In this document: in pieces, positions 1 through 5,858 of the stretch
How the letters are laid out: every line of letters begins with the position of its first letter
Position numbering within the stretch: position 1 is the first letter of the stretch
Assembly: GCA_015222065.1 (NCBI GenBank)
Contig: JADFUQ010000169.1
Location: 1 to 8,609 of the forward strand
Reading direction: 5' to 3'
Source of the DNA: Bacteroidota bacterium
Lineage (GTDB): Bacteria; Bacteroidota; Bacteroidia; Bacteroidales; VadinHA17
Length of the DNA stretch: 8,609 nt
Translations under genes and position numbers: made by a program
The notes under the pieces: model-generated
The model's input: only the letters and a program-made list of their open reading frames with translations
What the model was told of the DNA's origin: nothing
The model's database searches: none

Positions 1-968
1 GTTCCAGTGCCATGGGTATTGAAATAATCAATTTTCCTTTCTCCAATTGTTTTCCTTATTAACTGATTTATTTGATTCCCGGATGGTTCTATTTGAACAA
101 TATTATATGCATCACTATTGGCATTAAAATCAATTATTTCGGCATAGATTGTTGCTCCTCTTTTAAGCGCCAGTTCTAATTCTTCGAGAATAAGTATACA
201 ACCAGCACCCTCTGAAAATAAAAATCCGCTTCTTTTATTTGAAAATGGCATGGGTTTCCCATCTTCAGACCGGGTTAATGTTCCCAATGAATCAAATCCC
301 CTCATAAAGGAGCCATACCCATCTTTCATGCATTCAACTCCACCTGTGAGTACCATTTTAACATGATCCTCTTTTATTTTTCTGAAAGCTTCCCCTACTG
401 CATAGGTGCCAGAAGAACAGGAGGAATTTAGAGTATAGTTAGCACCTTTTATTCCAAACAATACAGAAACCCATCCCGATGCTGAGTTATTCATGATTAT
501 GGGAATAGCCATCCTGTTAAACTTAGAGGAGATTTGATTGCTCTCGAAAAATTCCGGTACATGCTGAAAGACATGAGCCAGAAAGGCCTTGCTGGCATCA
601 TATAAATTCCCTACACCGATGCCCAGGATGATTTCGGCGTTATCTACAATTCCTTGAGGAATGATGGTTCCATCTTTTATCTTGTATCCTGCATCTTCGA
701 GGGCCAGTTTTGTACAAACCACAGCAAGCTTAGCAGGTTCACCCATGATGATGTTATATTTCCCCGGTATTCCAAATTCCTCGATTGTAAACTCGGGATA
801 GGGTATATAAAATCTTGAATTAAAGGAGTAATTCTTTTCAAATTCAGACGGGATCGGATGGATTACTGGTTTCATAGCAAGAAGGTTTTTCCAGAATTCC
901 TTCCTGCCGATCCCCAGGGTACTGACGGGCCCAATACCGGTGATAACAACTCTTCTATTTGTTCCCAT
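1..968 (-). CDS. Beta-ketoacyl-ACP synthase (KAS I/II-like thiolase fold), C-terminus cut off by window edge
   Basis: This is a condensing enzyme that would extend an acyl chain by decarboxylative Claisen condensation with malonyl-ACP in the cytoplasm. My translation begins MGTNRRVVITGIGPVSTLG, the classic ketosynthase N-terminus. The nucleophile Cys184 lies in NSSCSSGTYAVG, and the first catalytic His319 lies in NTHGTG, the last visible residues. The family is about 410 residues long, so roughly 90 residues are outside the window, including the second active-site His. The ATG at 968-966 lies inside the end of the upstream ThiL-like gene (14-bp overlap), which implies translational coupling in one operon. 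It could be housekeeping FabF, but the company of a ThiL-like gene, rather than acpP or fabG, and the divergent middle part (residues 30-70) favour a specialised pathway. The substrate cannot be read from the sequence. Confidence 0.93.
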   Translation of the reverse strand, partial: MGTNRRVVITGIGPVSTLGIGRKEFWKNLLAMKPVIHPIPSEFEKNYSFNSRFYIPYPEFTIEEFGIPGKYNIIMGEPAKLAVVCTKLALEDAGYKIKDGTIIPQGIVDNAEIILGIGVGNLYDASKAFLAHVFQHVPEFFESNQISSKFNRMAIPIIMNNSASGWVSVLFGIKGANYTLNSSCSSGTYAVGEAFRKIKEDHVKMVLTGGVECMKDGYGSFMRGFDSLGTLTRSEDGKPMPFSNKRSGFLFSEGAGCILILEELELALKRGATIYAEIIDFNANSDAYNIVQIEPSGNQINQLIRKTIGERKIDYFNTHGTG

Positions 969-1998
969 GTCTATCTATATAATTATTTAATGCATCCAGA
1001 TAAAGATTAACATCCTTATAATCCCTGGCACTGATATTAAATCCGGAAAAGTCAATATAGCTGTTATTGGTCGCCAGGATTTTCCCGGGCTCTTCAATCA
1101 TACATCCGATGTGTGAGAAGGATAGCTTCTGTTCCTTCGACTTTTGAAGGAATGAAGCAAGATCTTTCTTATCGATAGTAAATACCAGTTCGTATTCACC
1201 GCATTCCCCCATAAGGAGTAATTCTTTTGGTTTGGACAGGATCTTACATGCAAGCACACCATTACGGAGGTATGGCGTATGAGTAAGCTCAAAACCTGTA
1301 TGATTCAAATCCGAAAGGGTATTCACAGCATTTAACACTCCGTCGCTAGAATCGATGCATGAGGTTGCGTATTGACTAATTAATTTTGATTCATTAAAAC
1401 GAATAGCCAGATAGGTTTTGTAATGCTTAAGGATCTTATTTAATAAAAGGTTTCTTGAATATAAATTCAGGGCTGCTTCAAGGTTTCCTACTCCTATCTG
1501 TCCGGTCATCAGTATTATATCACCGGACTTAGCACCTATTCTGGTTACTGTATTATTTGTTTCACCTAATGCGATCCCGGTATAATGCCAGTGATCAGAT
1601 GACCCAACATCCCCGCCAATGAAACAGGCTTTTGTTTTTTTTAGTACATCAGCAATTCCAGTGGAGAAACGTTCAAGATAAAAATCATCCCATTTATTTT
1701 TATCAATCATTACACTGTGTCCATAATATATGGGTAGCCCGCCGGATGCCAAAATATCGCTTATTGTTGCTACGGTCAGATTCCATCCCAGAATGTAAGG
1801 ATCATGGTCTCTGAAATGATCCTCATCGGAAAATTCGTCGACTGTAAAAAGTAGTTTTGTGAAATCGAACTGAATGATCTCAGAATCCGATTCAAAGAGA
1901 TTATTAAGCTGCTTATCACTCCTGGGGAGCTGGTTGGCAATTCTGGTAATAATATCTTTTTCTCTGCTCATGGATCGATGAATTTTGCGGATAGCCAT
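955..1998 (-). CDS. Divergent ThiL / AIR-synthase-related protein (thiamine-monophosphate-kinase-like)
   Basis: This 347-residue protein has the two-part AIR-synthase/ThiL fold and the family's usual length. Known ThiL phosphorylates thiamine monophosphate with ATP and Mg2+. Visible family motifs are TVD (52-54) with HF (61-62), GWNL..ATISDILASGG (71-87), IGGD (127-130), GAKSGD..LMTG (155-166) and IDSSDG (215-220). The metal-binding acidic residues Asp54, Asp81, Asp130 and Asp219 are therefore kept. Two hallmark motifs are altered: the N-terminal GDD loop reads SDS (37-39), and the C-terminal GGEDYEL reads GECGEYEL (264-271). No other thiamine gene is nearby. The gene overlaps the following ketosynthase, so it probably serves an acyl-chain pathway rather than vitamin B1 synthesis; that is inference. 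ATG 1998 gives the longest frame. Met10 (ATG at 1971) is an equally plausible start, and neither has a clear ribosome binding site. It appears to be the first gene of the operon. Confidence 0.83.
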   Translation of the reverse strand: MAIRKIHRSMSREKDIITRIANQLPRSDKQLNNLFESDSEIIQFDFTKLLFTVDEFSDEDHFRDHDPYILGWNLTVATISDILASGGLPIYYGHSVMIDKNKWDDFYLERFSTGIADVLKKTKACFIGGDVGSSDHWHYTGIALGETNNTVTRIGAKSGDIILMTGQIGVGNLEAALNLYSRNLLLNKILKHYKTYLAIRFNESKLISQYATSCIDSSDGVLNAVNTLSDLNHTGFELTHTPYLRNGVLACKILSKPKELLLMGECGEYELVFTIDKKDLASFLQKSKEQKLSFSHIGCMIEEPGKILATNNSYIDFSGFNISARDYKDVNLYLDALNNYIDRHGNK

Positions 1999-2606
1999 CC
2001 AGATATTTAGCCTGGATAATTCATAAAAAATAAAAAAAGAGAGAAAGAAATTTGATTATCTCATTGGAACACAGCATCTTTAAGTTACTAGAACAAAAAA
2101 CCATAAATAAAGATAAGAATAATTATCATAAACAAGACACTGAATTTTCAGAATCCTGTACTGCCACCCTTTATAATTTATCTGACTTTGATAAATAGAA
2201 AGTTGAAGCAAGGTTTGTCTTGGAAAAAACTTCTAATGATGATGGGTTACTTTTACTAAAAGAAGTGGATAATCAGATTGGGTTGATTGACAGGTTATCC
2301 GGATGCATAAAAGATTAGTAAAAAAAATGGAATAATTCTACAATTATAGACTTCTCCAATAATTAATGATAAGGGCTAAAAAAATTATCAAATAAAGCTC
2401 TCCCAAAAAATAGCAATATCAGACAGGCATTGAAAACTTAATTTCAAACCTCCTGCATTTCAATAGTAAAAAAACGGACGTTTTTTTGTTTGTAGGATTA
2501 CTGTTTATAATCCTTAGAGGTGTCTCTTAATTTTATACCCCAATTAGTCCCAATTGGTTTGAAGATATACACTTCCAAATAAAGTTATACTTAAATTACA
2601 GATAGA
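1999..2606. other. Gene-poor stretch with one transposase remnant
   Basis: There is no intact gene in these 608 bases. Next to the ThiL-like start there is a nearly pure purine tract on the plus strand (2025-2050, one T). It lies in the leader of the minus-strand operon, where it is a pyrimidine tract. A plus-strand frame is open from about 2043 to a TAG at 2196, in the same frame as the transposase fragment at 2199-2318, but that upstream part has no recognised similarity. Two small palindromes occur: an AT-rich one at 2468-2487 (seven A, CG, two bases, CG, seven T) and CCAATT/AATTGG at 2540-2545 and 2552-2557. The second could weakly end transcription of the minus-strand gene at 2607. I see no convincing promoter. 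Confidence 0.6.
2199..2318 (+). pseudogene. IS1380-type transposase remnant (N-terminal fragment)
   Basis: The frame 2199-2318, between two TAG codons (2196 and 2316), translates to a 39-residue stretch containing SNDDGLLLLKEVDNQIGL and then IDRLSGCIKD. It closely follows the N-terminal block of IS1380-family transposases, where the pattern is T-S-D-x-G-L-L-L-L-R-E-(V/L)-D-x-x-L-G-L followed by a short helix ending in a D-P-R-like motif. The stop falls where that D-P-R would continue, and no further transposase sequence follows in any frame that I can see. Most of the roughly 400-residue enzyme is therefore gone. No terminal inverted repeats or target-site duplication could be identified. It is non-functional and marks an old insertion between two divergent gene blocks. 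The family call rests on one short block and is recognised by pattern, not by search. Confidence 0.55.
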
Positions 2607-3053
2607 TCATTTTTTCTTACCTTTTCCCTGAGCACCTTTATTTTTACCCTTTGAGCCTTTGTTTTTAATGTTTCCTTTTAATTCGTGAAATTCAGGCGAG
2701 CCGGGCTTAATTCCAAGTTGTTTGGCAATATAGCCCCATCCTTTATTTTTATGAACTTTGTAAATCTCTACAACATCATCAACTGGCTTACCACTTATTT
2801 TTGAAAGTTCAAGTGCAAGGTAAATTTCAGCAGGTTCCATTTTCATCGAAACGCTTAAATAATCAATTTTCTTTTCTGAAATATTATAAGACAGGTTTAA
2901 ATCCGTTTTAAATGCTCCGAAATCCAATTTAGCATTAACATTTATCTTGTTTAAATCTGCATCGAATTCTGCATTTCCTGTATTAAAAGATATCTGTGCG
3001 TTAGAAATTGCAGCTAAAAACAATAGAAAGACAAAGATTACTGGTTTTCTCAT
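2607..3053 (-). CDS. Small secreted protein with GWGxIAKxLGI helical motif and Lys/Gly-rich tail
   Basis: This is a 148-residue protein of unknown function. Residues 1-19 form a clear Sec signal peptide (MRK, a hydrophobic core, then AISNA before Gln20), so it is exported to the periplasm or outside. Residues 20-72 look beta-rich with alternating hydrophobics. Residues 73-126 form a predicted helical unit (MEPAEIYLALELSKISGKPV, then IYKVHKNKGWGYIAKQLGI and KPGSPEFHELK). I have the impression that this pattern recurs in uncharacterised exported bacterial proteins, but I know no assigned role. The last 22 residues hold nine lysines, six glycines and no acidic residue, a strongly basic and probably disordered tail that could bind nucleic acid, anionic polymer or the cell surface. 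The ATG at 3053 directly begins the signal peptide. The gene stands alone, divergent from the lipoprotein gene at 3435. Real-gene confidence is high; function is unknown. Confidence 0.78.
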   Translation of the reverse strand: MRKPVIFVFLLFLAAISNAQISFNTGNAEFDADLNKINVNAKLDFGAFKTDLNLSYNISEKKIDYLSVSMKMEPAEIYLALELSKISGKPVDDVVEIYKVHKNKGWGYIAKQLGIKPGSPEFHELKGNIKNKGSKGKNKGAQGKGKKK

Positions 3054-3434
3054 TATAGTTATTTGGTTAATTGTATACTAACAGTTGACTTATCTTAATC
3101 AAATTATGAACTGACCATACTATTTAATATCTATTTAGGAGATTGAGACCCTTAAGAGTTAGTTATTTGTTTACTCAAAGGTAAGAATTTGTATTATTAA
3201 AATCAATGAAATGGACAAAATATACCATTGCCCAAGGGAATGACCTTTGATAATAAAGGAAATATAGTTAAGCTTACCTCATCGACCTTCTTCCTCAATA
3301 GCTGTAGCATTCGTTTGATGTAACTTTCTAATAACAAATTCGTAAAATAAAAGCACAATTTGTTTATTTTTGACGATTATATTTCATAAGTGATACTTTT
3401 TTACTACTTTAATTATCCAAAAATCTTAAAAATT
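3054..3434. other. Divergent intergenic region
   Basis: These 381 bases separate two divergently transcribed exported-protein genes and should hold both promoters. The only promoter candidate I can place is for the plus-strand lipoprotein (3369-3401). For the minus-strand gene I found only a poor near-match (CATAATTTG on the minus strand, about 3101-3109) without a -33 partner. A plus-strand run of 36 codons ending at about 3322 reads LPKGMTFDNKGNIVKLTSS, but it has no proper start and no continuation, so I do not call it a gene. No RNA gene or riboswitch is recognisable. Confidence 0.5.
3369..3401 (+). promoter_or_regulatory. Candidate Bacteroidetes-type promoter for the DUF4382 lipoprotein
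   Basis: TTTG at 3369-3372 is followed, 21 bases later, by TACTTTTT at 3394-3401. The Bacteroidetes primary sigma factor consensus is TTTG, 19-21 bases, then TAnnTTTG, so this is a full -33 match and a 7-of-8 -7 match at permitted spacing. Transcription would begin near 3408 and leave a leader of about 27 bases before the ATG at 3435. The site overlaps the alternative GTG start at 3390 and so argues against it. In sequence this AT-rich, chance matches are expected. Confidence 0.33.
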
Positions 3435-4202
3435 ATGAGATATCTAAAACAGATTATAGGACTGATTGTCATTTTAGGAATTTTCGCCGATTGTAATAAG
3501 GATGAAAACCGGAACGATCCTTCACATCTTAAATTCCTTCTTACCGATACTCCAGGTGTGTTTGAGGAAGTAAATGTAGATATCGTTGGTATCCATATCA
3601 TACTTAATGATTCACTTATGGAGCTTGAAACCAATTCTGGTATTTATAATCTCCTTGATTTTGTCAATGGAAATGACACCATTCTGGTAACTGAAGATGT
3701 TCCAAATGGCTATTTATCACAAGTAAGATTGATACTTGGTCAAAATAATACCGTTAAAGTTAACGGGGAGATTTTTGATGTTGAAACACCAAGTGCACAG
3801 GAGTCCGGATTGAAGCTCAATGTGCACGAGGAATTTATATCCAACATTGCTTACACATATGTCCTTGATTTTGATGCATGTAGGTCTATTGTTGAAACAG
3901 GTAACGGAAAATATATATTAAAACCTGTGATACGTGTTTTCAGTGAAGCTGTAACTGGCGCCATAGAGGGTATAGTTATACCTATTGAGGCAACTCCTGT
4001 AATCTCTGCAATTAGTGCGGGAGATACTACAACAACATTAACCGATAATCAGACTGGAGAATTCATGTTAAGAGGGCTTAAAGAAGGAACATATCAACTA
4101 GAGTTTAATGTTAACACTCCATATTCTGATACTACTCTGAATGATATTGAAGTTCTTAATGGAATTGTTACAGTTCTTGATACTCTTTGGATTCAACAAT
4201 AA
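3435..4202 (+). CDS. DUF4382 domain lipoprotein
   Basis: This is an exported, probably lipid-anchored protein of 255 residues. The N-terminus MRYLKQIIGLIVILGIFADC is a signal peptide ending at Cys20. The residue before the cysteine is Asp, where a lipobox normally has Gly, Ala or Ser. Residues about 31-170 match DUF4382: FLLTDTPG.FEEVNVDIVGI (35-53), YNLLDFVNG (71-79), LSQVRLILGQNNTV (94-107) and ETPSAQESGLKLN (117-129). The domain is common in Bacteroidota and other bacteria and has no known biochemical role. Residues about 174-255 form a carboxypeptidase-regulatory/CNA-B-like beta-sandwich (GAIEG, then GEFMLRGLKEGTYQLEF). An in-frame GTG at 3390 would add 15 residues in front of the signal peptide. 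I prefer the ATG because it starts the signal peptide directly and lies just after the candidate promoter. The gene is a single unit closed by a terminator. Confidence 0.9.
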   Translation: MRYLKQIIGLIVILGIFADCNKDENRNDPSHLKFLLTDTPGVFEEVNVDIVGIHIILNDSLMELETNSGIYNLLDFVNGNDTILVTEDVPNGYLSQVRLILGQNNTVKVNGEIFDVETPSAQESGLKLNVHEEFISNIAYTYVLDFDACRSIVETGNGKYILKPVIRVFSEAVTGAIEGIVIPIEATPVISAISAGDTTTTLTDNQTGEFMLRGLKEGTYQLEFNVNTPYSDTTLNDIEVLNGIVTVLDTLWIQQ

Positions 4203-4230
4203 AATCGAATAATCAATTTAATAACTTTAT

Positions 4231-4265
4231 AGCCCCGGATATTTCGTCTTATTGGGGCTTTTTTT
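4231..4265 (+). terminator. Intrinsic terminator of the DUF4382 lipoprotein gene
   Basis: AGCCCC (4231-4236) pairs with GGGGCT (4254-4259) across a 17-base loop, and the stem runs directly into seven T (4259-4265). It lies 28 bases after the stop codon at 4202. It has the form of a Rho-independent terminator on the plus strand. The long loop makes it weaker than a tetraloop hairpin. Confidence 0.83.
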
Positions 4266-4685
4266 AACCTATTACCGGTAACCTTTTAATTAAGGATGTA
4301 GGATTTCTTTTCCTCTGTGTAAAATCTTAACTTAGTCCATGGAAAGCTAAAATCTCTGTATTGAAACTAACAAACAACTCTCCCCCAAATAATTTGAAAT
4401 CGTATCCTCCCCTGAATGATACCATAAAAAATGGGATGTTTATTAATCGCTTAATCCAAATCAAATATTTAGAGTTAGGTTTCAGGTTATACTACAGTAA
4501 GAAAAATTAAACTTTTGTGTTTTAAATAAATACAAAGGTTTTTACTATTTAGGGGATGGTATAGGTGGTGTACTTTTAGCTCTAAATAATAAAATAAAAC
4601 TAATAAAAATGACTAATTTCGTTTAGATTTTACACAAAGAAATCTGAAACAAAAACAGCCGTTTGGAAAAACAATACTGTCAAAC
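4266..4685. other. Intergenic stretch upstream of the CapA-like gene
   Basis: There is no clear gene in these 420 bases. Most of the stretch is bracketed by the imperfect inverted repeat described separately. A 10-bp palindrome TTACCGGTAA lies at 4272-4281, just after the terminator. On the minus strand a 54-codon open stretch (4491-4327) reads FRGGYDFKLFGGELFVSFNT near its end. It resembles a beta-barrel strand pattern and may be the decayed tail of a gene, but it has no credible start. A weak promoter-like pair for the CapA-like gene is TTTA (4548-4551), 19 bases, then TACTTTTA (4571-4578). That would leave a leader of about 100 bases. Confidence 0.45.
4310..4642. repeat. Imperfect inverted repeat pair bounding a ~330-bp segment
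   Basis: TGTGTAAAATCT at 4316-4327 has its exact reverse complement AGATTTTACACA at 4625-4636. The match extends outward with two mismatches to 4310 and 4642 (TTCCTCTGTG against CACAAAGAAA). The segment between is AT-rich, carries no intact gene and sits just upstream of the CapA-like start. It could be a miniature inverted-repeat element, the ends of a decayed insertion sequence, or chance in AT-rich DNA. I could not find a target-site duplication. The outer ends are approximate. Confidence 0.35.
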
Positions 4686-5858
4686 TTGGGGTTCAGAGAA
4701 ATATTTTCAAGAACAAAAAGTAGTTGGCGAAAAACTGCTAACAAACTATCAAGAACTTCCAATCCTATCACCATATTCATGTGTGGTGACGTAATGATAG
4801 GAAGGGGTATTGATCAAGTATTACCTCATCCCAGTGCTCCTGTTATCTACGAGCCTTACATGAAAAGTGCAAGAGGCTACGTAAAACTTACTGAGAAGGC
4901 AAATGGCCCGATTTCACAACCTGTCAGCTATTCTTACATTTGGGGAGATGCACTTGAGGAATTAGAACAAATAGCACCAGATTTGAAAATAATTAATTTA
5001 GAAACGAGCATAACAAAGAGTAACGATTATTGGAAAAACAAGGGTATAAATTATAGAATGCATCCAGGGAATATTGCTTGTATAACAGCGGCCAAAATAG
5101 ATTTCTGTTCTCTTGCGAATAACCATATTCTTGATTGGGGATATTCAGGGCTTATAGAGACATTGGAGACATTAAATAAAGTGAATGTGAAAAGTGCGGG
5201 AGCAGGTCAGAATTTTCGAGAAGCAGAAACTCCAGCAGTAATGGAGATCAAGGGGAAAGGCAGAGTAATTGTGTTTTCTTACGGATTGGAAACAAGTGGA
5301 ATACCTTTAAATTGGGCTGCTTTAGAAGACAAACCAGGAGTAAATCTGTTAAAAGACTTGTCAGATAAAACAGTGCAGGAGATTAAGAAAAAAGTAGAAA
5401 GGGTAAAAAAACAGGGAGATATTGTGGTTGTCTCTATTCATTGGGGAAGTAATTGGGGTTATAATATCCCTTCCGGACAAATAGAATTTGCTCATAAACT
5501 TATTGACAAGGCAAGTGTTAGCATAATTCATGGACATTCATCGCACCATGTAAAAGGGATAGAAGTTTATAAGGATAAACCTGTTATATATGGTTGTGGT
5601 GATTTTCTGAATGACTATGAAGGAATTGGTGGATACGAGCATTTTAGAGATGATTTGGCCTTGATGTATTTTATAAGTGTAGAACCATCAACAGGAAAAC
5701 TCATTCGTCTGCAAATGATACCAACACAGATTAAACATTTTAAAGTAAACAAAGCATCAGCTGCCGATGTGTTATGGTTAAAAAACATTTTGAACAGAGA
5801 ATGTAAAAGATTTGGCATTCGAGTAGAATTGAACAAAGATAATACCTTAACACTATGA
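4686..5858 (+). CDS. CapA-family protein (metallophosphatase-like fold)
   Basis: This is a 390-residue member of the family named after CapA of the poly-gamma-glutamate capsule system, which has a calcineurin-like fold. Conserved metal or active-site motifs are in order: CGDVMIGRGIDQ.LPHP (33-49), INLETSIT (103-110), the YRMHP block (123-127), LANNHILDWG (143-152), SIHWGSNWG (250-258) and IHGHSSHH (281-288), then IYGCGDFLNDY (301-311). Residues about 28-350 cover the domain at normal length. No capB or capC ligase gene is near and no signal peptide is seen, so a cytoplasmic hydrolase-like or unknown role is as likely as capsule synthesis. The frame is open back to 4617 but has no ATG, so TTG 4686 is the best start; the next in-frame ATG (residue 32) would cut into the GDVM motif region. 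Residues 1-27 are a basic extension (FSRTKSSWRKTANK). The gene converges with the following minus-strand gene with no terminator between. Confidence 0.9.
   Translation: MGFREIFSRTKSSWRKTANKLSRTSNPITIFMCGDVMIGRGIDQVLPHPSAPVIYEPYMKSARGYVKLTEKANGPISQPVSYSYIWGDALEELEQIAPDLKIINLETSITKSNDYWKNKGINYRMHPGNIACITAAKIDFCSLANNHILDWGYSGLIETLETLNKVNVKSAGAGQNFREAETPAVMEIKGKGRVIVFSYGLETSGIPLNWAALEDKPGVNLLKDLSDKTVQEIKKKVERVKKQGDIVVVSIHWGSNWGYNIPSGQIEFAHKLIDKASVSIIHGHSSHHVKGIEVYKDKPVIYGCGDFLNDYEGIGGYEHFRDDLALMYFISVEPSTGKLIRLQMIPTQIKHFKVNKASAADVLWLKNILNRECKRFGIRVELNKDNTLTL

Noticed and set aside
955..1998. Calling this gene thiL outright.
   Set aside because: Two hallmark motifs differ and there is no thiamine gene context, so only a fold-level call is supported.
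2468..2487. Symmetric AT-rich palindrome that could be a terminator hairpin.
   Set aside because: The stem is almost only A-T with a two-base centre, no gene ends beside it, and A/T runs of this kind occur by chance in this composition.
3214..3322. Plus-strand open stretch containing MTFDNKGNIVKLTSS, resembling a repeat-type (NHL/YD-like) fragment.
   Set aside because: Only 36 codons, no proper start, a stop just before it, and no continuation in other frames.
4327..4491. 54-codon open stretch on the minus strand with a beta-barrel-like pattern (GGYDFKLFGGELFVSFNT).
   Set aside because: No start codon except an internal ATG that leaves 32 residues, no ribosome binding site, and a stop on both sides; too short to call, kept only as a possible relic.
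4686..5858. Reading the CapA-like gene as evidence for a poly-gamma-glutamate capsule locus.
   Set aside because: No capB, capC or capE homologue is visible and the protein has no signal peptide or membrane anchor; stand-alone CapA-family proteins are widespread.
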